The position numbers and the translations under genes were made by a program. The notes below the pieces were generated by a model. The model did no database searches. It saw only the letters and a program-made list of their open reading frames with translations, and was not told the DNA's origin. A DNA stretch of 64,000 nucleotides, taken from positions 9,973,501 to 10,037,500 of the forward strand of contig NC_063151.1 of the NCBI RefSeq assembly GCF_020921035.1. The letters are read 5' to 3'. The DNA comes from Rhodamnia argentea (taxonomy: Eukaryota > Streptophyta > Magnoliopsida > Myrtales > Myrtaceae). Below, one piece after another: positions 56,168 through 64,000 of the stretch; within the stretch, counting starts at the first letter, position 1; each line of letters begins with the position of its first letter.

Positions 56168-59100
56168 TCTCTAAATATTTAAAATTTTACCTATTTGCCT
56201 ATGACTAATATATGTCTAATGAGATGTTATGGGAATGCAGTTGCTCATCTAAATTAGTCCCAAAGACATTGGACACGGTTTAGTCGTATTCTTATTTCCA
56301 ATTCCTAATGTTATAATTTGTATCGACACGGAGAGATTTTACAATGATAATGAACAAGCTATTCTCTCGTCATGTTTCAATTTAGGTGATGGGTTCGCTA
56401 ATCTCGAATTTTCAAATCGCGGGTGGTGCGAATTAACTACTATTTAAATCGAACATTCTATAACGAGTGCGAAACTCCGATGGAGATGTCTAGAAGTGAT
56501 AGCCAATGCTGATAATCACTTCACATCATTGAAATTTATACCGATAATGATAGCTTTGATAAGTTATTCCCTCTCTAAGCCGACTAGAAAAAGTGGGTGT
56601 TTAAGTGCGAAAAGTAATTGCCAGCTAACAAGAAAAAAAAAAAACAAATGTCTACATTATTCAGAGTCTCAGGCTTCATATTTTTTATTGATTAATTATT
56701 TCAAACGATATAAATAATCATTTTTTGGAATAATAGTTTTTCAAATTATTTATTTTTAGATACTTGGCCCATATATCAAACATCATGGACTTCACATAAT
56801 TATCACTTCTCGATACAATGGTAAATATAGGGAAAATGCCTGCTAATTCATTTTGATTTTAATCCCCGTCAAACTTTCTATATTTTTGGCTCTACGGAGC
56901 TTGATTGTGCAGTTGTTTATTTAAAAAATTTAAATAGTACAGTTTTTTTTTATAGCTTAAGACACGTCATTTTACATTTTCCAGCTAAATGACCAAAATT
57001 CAAAAGAAATTTACTGGAAAAGTAGCTCGAGACATTTTTGTGAAACCGCCGCTAATTATTTTAAAATCTTATACCGTTAGATAAATACATAATTGAATAC
57101 TTGAATATTCTAATACTCGCCCCTCACGCCAATCGTGAAAATATATAAGTGGTAAGATAAATAGGGACTTGAAAGATTCAAACCCAGTTCTTTTTTTTTT
57201 CTGACATTACATAAAATTTTATGAAATCACTGTCAACTATTCTAAAGTTTAAGCATGAAAGCGTGATTTAATATTTAAATATTTTAATAGATGCGCAAAA
57301 TGCTCCGGATCTTTGGTTAATAAATTCCAAAAACAAAATAAAAGAATGGGTGGCGGGCATATATATGTATATGAACGGACCAGATTCATAGGATTTGAGG
57401 GTCGTACACTAATACAGCTGGTTCCCTCTCGCTTGTCCGGACGATAAGATCACATCGTCCTCGTCCTTCCAGTGGCCCACCTTTTATTCCCATTTTGCGA
57501 AAGTACGAAAAGGCTGGTTTCGTCATTTCCGCTTATTCCTTCCCAACTCCCAAGTCATTCGGCCGGGGAGAAAGCCTCTCGACCAAACGAGTACGAGTCT
57601 CACGTGAGACTCACGTGAGATTTTTGCACCTCAGGCTCTTCTCTCGGCTTGGTTACGTGGTCTCTCTGTCGTGCGACTTGAATTCATTTTAATTCGAAGT
57701 GTCGTGACACATAAGTGCATCCGATTTTTCAAATCCGGATACTTTTTATAAAAGTTATGACAAAAAATGAACTAGGGTTGCGAAGGGTACACGAGGATTG
57801 GTCCCTCCCGAGAGATCGTACATTTTTTTTTATAACATTTTAGCCAAAAATTTGATACTATTCAATACTTATTGAATTATGAAAGAATCTTATACAACTC
57901 TATGTGCGGTCATTCATGATTTTTAAGTTTCGGAAAAGGCATAAGTGCGCTGAAAGTTCTGAAACTTATCGCGAAAGTGCAATTGAGTTCTAAAATTCGC
58001 AAAATATGCGATCGAGTCCCGAAATTATCATCTTAGTGCAATCGAGTCCTAGAACACGTCGGCGCAATGCATGATGGAAAAAAAAAAAAAAACACGACAT
58101 CATTTCAATTGTACTTTCGTGACAAGTTTTAAGATTTTCGATGCACTTATTCCTTTAAAATACTACTTGACATAATTCTTTTTAATTTAATTGATAATAA
58201 GAGGGATGATACTAGAAAAGTCACAAGTACTTACTTATGTGTTGTTTATTCATTTAAAACAAGTTTGGTAGACCAATTTAGTAAATGGGAATCAATCATT
58301 CAGATATTACTCCAATAATAAAAAATAATCTCGAGACTTGATTGAGACTTTTTTAAAACCTTTTAAATTATTGGCCAACGACCAAAATCTTAAATAATGT
58401 TGCACTTATCTCATTTTTCATCTTTTGTATTTTAGTATCGGGACATCGGACCTTTTTTTTTTTTATTAATTATCGATAAGTATTTTCCTCGTGTTTCGAC
58501 ATTGATCATGAAATTCATCATTTTTGAAAATTTTATATATAATAGTAGTCGGGAATCAGCAAAAATTCATCATAATCTACATTTATTCACCTTTTGATTC
58601 AACTACTTTGAATTTTATACGAACATTAGCATTCATTAATTATGTGATGGAAAATCGAATTCAAAAAACAAATTAATAGATGGAAGGAGATCACTTGAAT
58701 GTAAAAAGTATAAATGATCCGTTGTTGAGAGATTTGAGACGAGATTTCAACATCCATCTTCACGTGCAAATCGGATTAAGAGCGGCACATAGAATTCCAC
58801 CGATAGGAGGTGAATGCACGTGCAAAATGGATAATATTCACTTCAATGTCGTGTAAGAAATTTTAATCCAAAAGCTTGAGAAGAAGTGAAAATCAGGATT
58901 TGAATGGTCAACGATGGCATCGTCGAGGCTTTGGAATTAAAATTCCTAATTTGACTTTTGAGATTGGGCGGTTCCGGTTAATCATAAGCAGGACCTTGTA
59001 AGGATAACGTCACATTGACGTCAGCATTTGTCGGTCTAATTTCCCTATGCGCCCTTGGACGTTTAGAATTATGAAATTGGTAATCTTCTTTTTCCTTTGT

Positions 59101-59362
59101 GTAAAGTCTCACATTCACATTTATTAGCCGCCAATAAAAAACCAGACGTATGAAAAAGTAAAAAATGAAGGCAAAATTTCGCTATCGGTGGCGTGAAATC
59201 TTGACCGTTTTCCCTTATACAATGTCGTAAATTCTTGGGTTTATCCAGAATAAATACGACTTTTTGTCATTTGTTACCGCTCATTTTTTTTAATTTATTT
59301 TATTTCAGGTGGCCCAAGAAGGAAAAAAAAAAAAAAAACTGAGATCATGTCGGGAGAGGAGA
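56168..59362. other. Gene-poor spacer
   Basis: No supported gene in about 3.2 kb. Contains a GC-richer island (57340-57700) with a TCACGTGA pair at 57600-57618, an A-run with cacgac near 58079, a T-run near 58451, and a short open frame at 57495-57692 with no recognisable domain. Otherwise AT-rich and featureless. Confidence 0.4.
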
Positions 59363-59750
59363 GAAAGTAAATTGATATACCCGTGATAAATTTATCATAA
59401 ACTAAATTTTTTGAACACTAAAAATCTCAAACCGATACACTTATTATAAATTTACCCTTCGCTAGTTTCTTTAAATTAGATCAATATTACGACAAATCCC
59501 AAACTGCACCTATGACAAATGGAGAGTAAAAACTCTAAACTTGTACACCCGTCAATTGCCTTAAGTCATCTAATTCAGCAATTTGGCCGTAAAATTTTAT
59601 GAAAATTAATAGATGATAAATTTATCATGGTGTACCAATTTGAAATATTTGGTGGTAAAACAATTAGTTTGGAGTATTTAAATTTTTTTGTGGTAATAAC
59701 CAAAATTTTTAAAAAAAAGAAAAAAGTTAGTAGGGTAATTTCCATTATCT
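59363..59750. mobile_element. MULE-like MITE, 9-bp target duplication
   Basis: gagaggaga flanks it at 59354-59362 and 59751-59759 (perfect, though simple in sequence). The left arm (gtgataaatttatcataaac, aaatctcaaaccgatacac) is mirrored by the right arm (gataaatttatcatggtgt, accaatttgaaatatttgg). Same unit words as 26746-27618. Non-coding. Confidence 0.6.
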
Positions 59751-59759
59751 GAGAGGAGA

Positions 59760-62159
59760 AGGAAGAAAAAAATATGTCAAATACGAAAATTATCTATCTA
59801 CTCATACTTCACAACAAACATAACCTAAGTTTTAGATGACCCGAAAAAGTACGAACTTTTTATACGGGAGATACAAGAATGGCGACCGATATCCCTTCCG
59901 TATCTATGATCCTAGGTGAAAATTGGTCACGAATTGGCACCGACATGATGTGTTGACCTCGCCATTTTTTAATTAGAAGATTAAATAATAAACCAACGAA
60001 TTGAAAATAAAATGAAATAGATCTCGTTAAGGGAAAAAAAAAACGAGCATCCCTCGAGTCATCTTCATTCTTAACCTATCAAAACACTCTACCTCTAACC
60101 TTTTATCGTGCGTCGCCGTTGCTTGTTGCCCTCGTTGCTGACGAACCCCTCTGTAATGATCCAACCAAATGAGGGGGTGGAGAGTGATCGTCGCGACTTG
60201 AGAGCCCAGACAAGGAGGGAGGTCCTAGCAAAGTTCTAAGATGGCGAATGAGGCAGAAATGATGATTTTTCACTTTATACTCATTATGTAGTTTTAATCG
60301 TCAAAGTACCATTTGAGCGCCATTGGTCGCCATGAGCTGCCACATAGGATTGTTTGGACGGGAAAGACAATGGTAGCCGTTTTTGTCTCACAGGAAAGAG
60401 GCCGTCGGGAGACATTTGCGTGGACCGTTCTTTACTATTCTCCTAAGTATAAAATAGTGAAAACACCGTTTGGATGGCTATGGATGTCTAAAATAAAAAT
60501 CGACATAATCTATTAGCCCGCAAGCAAAAGATTTTTGCTAGTCATCTCCAATCTTTTTTTTTCGGTGGAGGAAGATGACAGCATGGTGTTTTTCTATTTA
60601 ATAACCTATTTTGGGGGGACAGTAGAGAAAATAAAATATGCTCCAAACTCCAAAACAAACCTTGAAATGAAGATAGACGACAAATTGGAAGGGTATTAGA
60701 TAGTGGTGTTGTTATTTCCGCCCCTTGTATCACTAAATGCATCCAATTTTTACCAAAAAGATAAAATTACCCTCTATCATTCAATTGCACTTTAAATTGG
60801 TTTTTTTTTTTTTTTAGTTTTTCCATCTCTAAGTAGGATCTACCTGCAATAATTATTATTGATTGTAGATTTTCCATGTATATTAATGGTGCCATATTTT
60901 TTTTCATTGCCATATGTTACTTCCCTAAATAGTTGTTTTGTTGAAAAGATAAATTTCTAAGAAATATGCTTTTTTCCTACATTGTCAATCAAATTTATGG
61001 ATAAATTATTAATTAGATAAAATTTAACTAAATCAAAACATTGGGTGAAGTAATAATTTTTTTTGAAAAATTCTAGTGAAGAGTCATTATTTTGGATCGA
61101 CAAAAAGTTATATCATCTATGAACTATTTACGAAAAAAAAAAAACCAAATTACGTCAATGTGCATAATGTTTTTAGTGTATTCTGAAAATTTCCTCCAAC
61201 GTCTTACATGGTTTGTGTAAGAGTATCTCGCCAATATAACAAGGCAAAAAGACAACAAAGAGACATGATATATATTTCAAACCGATGAAATTAATAAAAA
61301 GTTCAACAGGAAAGTCAATTTTTACGATAAAAGGGAGAAAACATAGATAAATATAAGATCAACGATGAAAAGAGACCTTTTTCAGTTTCATACTATATTA
61401 AAGAATGTCTATTTTCCTTATTATTAGAGAGATGATTTTACATGGAGCATATATAACAACATAGGAATATCTAATAATGCACTTTTCTTTAGCTAAAAAA
61501 CAGAAGAAATATACGCTTAATTCTGGTAACTATCCTAAATAGAACAAAAAATAAAATAGAAGGAGTGGTGTCATCACTTTAAACTGCAACCAAACAATTT
61601 TAGGGCTCATTCTTTTCAAGTCTTCCAAACAACAATATGTCCATGGTAATTCCCTTTTTCCCCTTTCGCTTTTCAATTTCAACCCCTTTATTTATTTCTT
61701 TTCTTTTTCCCAACTTTGTTTTTAAGGTAAACATGGTGGCTTGTTCGATAAAATTGGAAAAGAGAAGAACACGATCGTAAATGCCAACTGCAGGAGCATA
61801 AAATTAAAAGGTAAATATAACGAATAGTAGCTGAAAGGATATAAATCTCGCTTCGGGCTTTATACAATTGGGCGGATCATATAAATCTCATTAGAGGCTT
61901 TGAATTTTAACACCTTACGGGGATTTTGAATCACTCAATTTAAAAAAAAATGGATAAATTGGTGAGAAAAGTAAAAGGTTAAAAACATAGAAATGGAGAA
62001 TGATTTTCATCTCATCGTCCGTTTATTTCACGAAAAATTTAAGATTTAATTTTTTTAAATAATTGATTATATCACTTAGAAAATATTGTCAATAGAAAAT
62101 ATTTTCATTAGTGACAACAATTTATGCCTAACTACTTTTGTAGGCGATGAAAATGTTTT
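59760..62159. other. Gene-poor spacer
   Basis: No supported gene in 2.4 kb. AT-rich with many A/T runs (60801, 61133). A 67-codon ORF at 60313-60516 has no family features. Confidence 0.4.
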
Positions 62160-62973
62160 CGGGAAAAGTGTCAAAAAAGTTATAAACCTATTGCATTAGT
62201 ATAAATTTAGTCATAAATATTTTATTGATGTCAATTTAGTTACAAACCTTTTGCATGTGTGCCAATTTAGTCATAAACTTTATTTGATGCCAATTTAGTC
62301 ATAAACTTTCTTTGATGCCAATTTAATCCTAAACTTTTTGTATTTGTGCCAATTCAATTCTAAATCTTTTACATTTGTACCAATTGAATCAATCCATCCA
62401 ATTTTGGTTGGAAATCGCTAATATAAACATCGATTGGCCTACGTGGCATAGTTGGTGTTGATGTGACATTTTTAAATATTTTTAAGCACATGTAAATAAA
62501 TTTTTTAATAATTTTTTGGTTTTTTTTCTTCTTTTTCTTTTCTTGCAAATTTTTTTGGATTTGGGGCTGGCAAGGATCGCCACCCGACCCGTGACGGACT
62601 TAGGTGAGGGCCGGTGACCCTTGCGGCTAGGTGACCCTTGCCGGCACCCAATAAAAAAAAATTGCAAGAAAAGAAAAAGAAGAAAAAAATTAGTAAAAAT
62701 ACTTAAATAATATTAAAAAAATATCACGTCGGTGTCGGTCGTGCCATGTAGGATAATCGACGTCCTTGTCGGTGATTTTCGATTAAAATTGATTAGATTG
62801 ACTTAACTAACACAAATGTAAACCGCTTAAGAATGAATTGACACAAATACAAAATGTTTAAGATTGAATTGACACTAATAAAAAGGTTTATGATTGAATT
62901 GATATCAATATAAAATATTTACGACTAAATTGATACAAATGCAATAAGATTAGGATTTTTTTGATACTTATCC
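62160..62973. mobile_element. MULE-like MITE with long inverted repeats and internal tandem units
   Basis: The left 240 bp (gggaaaagtgtcaaaaaag, then repeated tgccaatttagtcataaac units) is mirrored by the right arm ending at 62973 (ggataagtatcaaaaaaat on the minus strand). Flanks aaatgtttt (62151-62159) and aaatatttt (62974-62982) match 8 of 9. The centre has a GC-rich core (62565-62650) with cttgcaaattttttt and its inverse. About 810 bp; could fold into one long hairpin. Confidence 0.65.
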
Positions 62974-64000
62974 AAATATTTTATATTTAGTTACTTTTAC
63001 AAGCGATACAAATAATTATTTTGTAAAAATTATTTTTTAAATTTTAAATCTTTTATGAAACAAACGCGCCCTCATTGTCTCTTAAAATGGAAAAGCAAAT
63101 ATGAGGAACATGAAGAGGGATGAAATGATCTTGCCCGAAAAGAAGGGAAAATAATGGGAAGAATGACCTTTTATCCGAAAGTCCTATTGCACCCTTTCAC
63201 TATTTTTTGTGTGGCTTCTACTTTCTGGGTCAAATTGGAAGAATTTAACAACTTTACACTTTTCTCCACTTCCATAGGGCTGGTTGGTTGGCTAAACGAG
63301 TCATTTATCTTTTACGAGATCACAAGTTCGATTCACATTCTCAACGAATCTCCCAAAGGCTTGTATCACGTTGCTTAGGCGTGACAAACAATATGGGTAA
63401 AATCTTGATGATAAGGTTAAAGATAATTACTAGCACTGCCACTTTTCATTTTTTGATCCGTTCGAAAACCGTGATAATTAATAATCATGAGCAATTTTGT
63501 TCTCTTCGCCCCGCAATTTCTTTGCATCTTCCAAAAAAAGAAACAAATTCCCACTCCAGCATTGCATCATCATGACTACCCATACAAGAATTCCACCTCT
63601 CTCAAGCACAGTATTGACAGATGTTTTTTTTTTTTTTTTTATCACCGCTTATCGACATCGATTTTCCGTTTGGGCTAGTACTACGAATTTCCCACTTTTA
63701 TAGAAATGGATATTGAAACACCAACGATTACCAAATTTTTGTTATTTTTTTAACACGTGCAATACGAACAATGAAAATACTCCCTAATGGCTTGACCTTA
63801 TCCGAATTCTCGACGTTAGTTTAGCACATGGCCATGAAATACCTTATCGGTGTTATGACTCTTTTTAACTTTATATACTGATAAAAGCAAATCTCATTCA
63901 ATCAAACACCAACCTCAAAAATAATATACTAGACCGTCAAACATTTTTAAATAGTCGCAGCAGAATAACACTAAACATCAATTTACTAAATATCAAAATC
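62974..64000. other. Right edge spacer
   Basis: No supported gene. A SINE-like head lies at 63275-63420 (separate entry). A T-run is at 63624-63641. Overlapping short ORFs at 63288-63703 share no known domain. Confidence 0.4.
63275..63420 (+). mobile_element. Possible SINE head with A and B boxes
   Basis: tggttggttggctaaacg (63281-63298) resembles a tRNA-type A box and aagttcgattc (63324-63334) a B box at typical SINE spacing. No clear target duplication or poly(A) tail was found, so limits are approximate. Confidence 0.3.

Noticed and set aside
62160-62973. Regularly spaced units resembling a CRISPR array
   Set aside because: Units are diverged, directly abutting and mirrored in inverted arms of a transposon; the DNA is plant nuclear.

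Overview
The window is nuclear DNA of a eudicot land plant, probably a woody species. The genes are intron-rich with GT-AG introns, they include chloroplast-targeted proteins and plant-only subunits, and the spacers are AT-rich and full of small decayed transposons. I cannot fix the species; a Myrtales-type genome is only a guess.

Seven protein-coding genes were assembled exon by exon, and every junction keeps the reading frame. In order: SWI3B (+, 1743-6477, SWI/SNF chromatin remodelling); PPD3-like PsbP-domain thylakoid lumen protein (-, 6781-8942); PFP alpha, the regulatory subunit of pyrophosphate-dependent phosphofructokinase (-, 10890-18332, 19 exons); bZIP60, the membrane-tethered ER-stress transcription factor (-, 21910-24504); CP12-3-like Calvin-cycle regulator (+, 27916-28347, single exon); BRR2, the U5 snRNP 200-kDa RNA helicase (-, 28832-36408, 2,173 aa); and LHCB7 chlorophyll-binding protein (+, 40156-44883). 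The order PFP alpha / CP12-3 / BRR2 / LHCB7 unites two gene neighbourhoods that, from memory, are split between duplicated segments of Arabidopsis chromosome 1.

The most striking system is bZIP60. Its transcript carries the twin IRE1 hairpins that allow unconventional cytoplasmic splicing. Here the predicted 20-nt IRE1 intron is itself interrupted by a spliceosomal intron of about 1.2 kb, so the second hairpin exists only after nuclear splicing. IRE1 splicing would replace the transmembrane C-terminus with a soluble lysine/arginine-rich tail. The upstream region has UPRE- and ERSE-like motifs, consistent with autoregulation.

The spacers hold at least four hAT-like MITEs (8-bp target duplications), about six MULE-like long-inverted-repeat elements (9-bp duplications where readable), two TRIM-like miniature LTR retroelements (one with three LTRs, nested in a MULE-like element), SINE-like retroposons, and a set of very short poly(A) insertions flanked by 7-16 bp target duplications. 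From 44884 to the end (19 kb) I find no convincing gene. No rRNA, complete tRNA or CRISPR array was found. The genes are independent nuclear units, not an operon; four of the seven act in plastid photosynthesis or cytosolic sugar metabolism.
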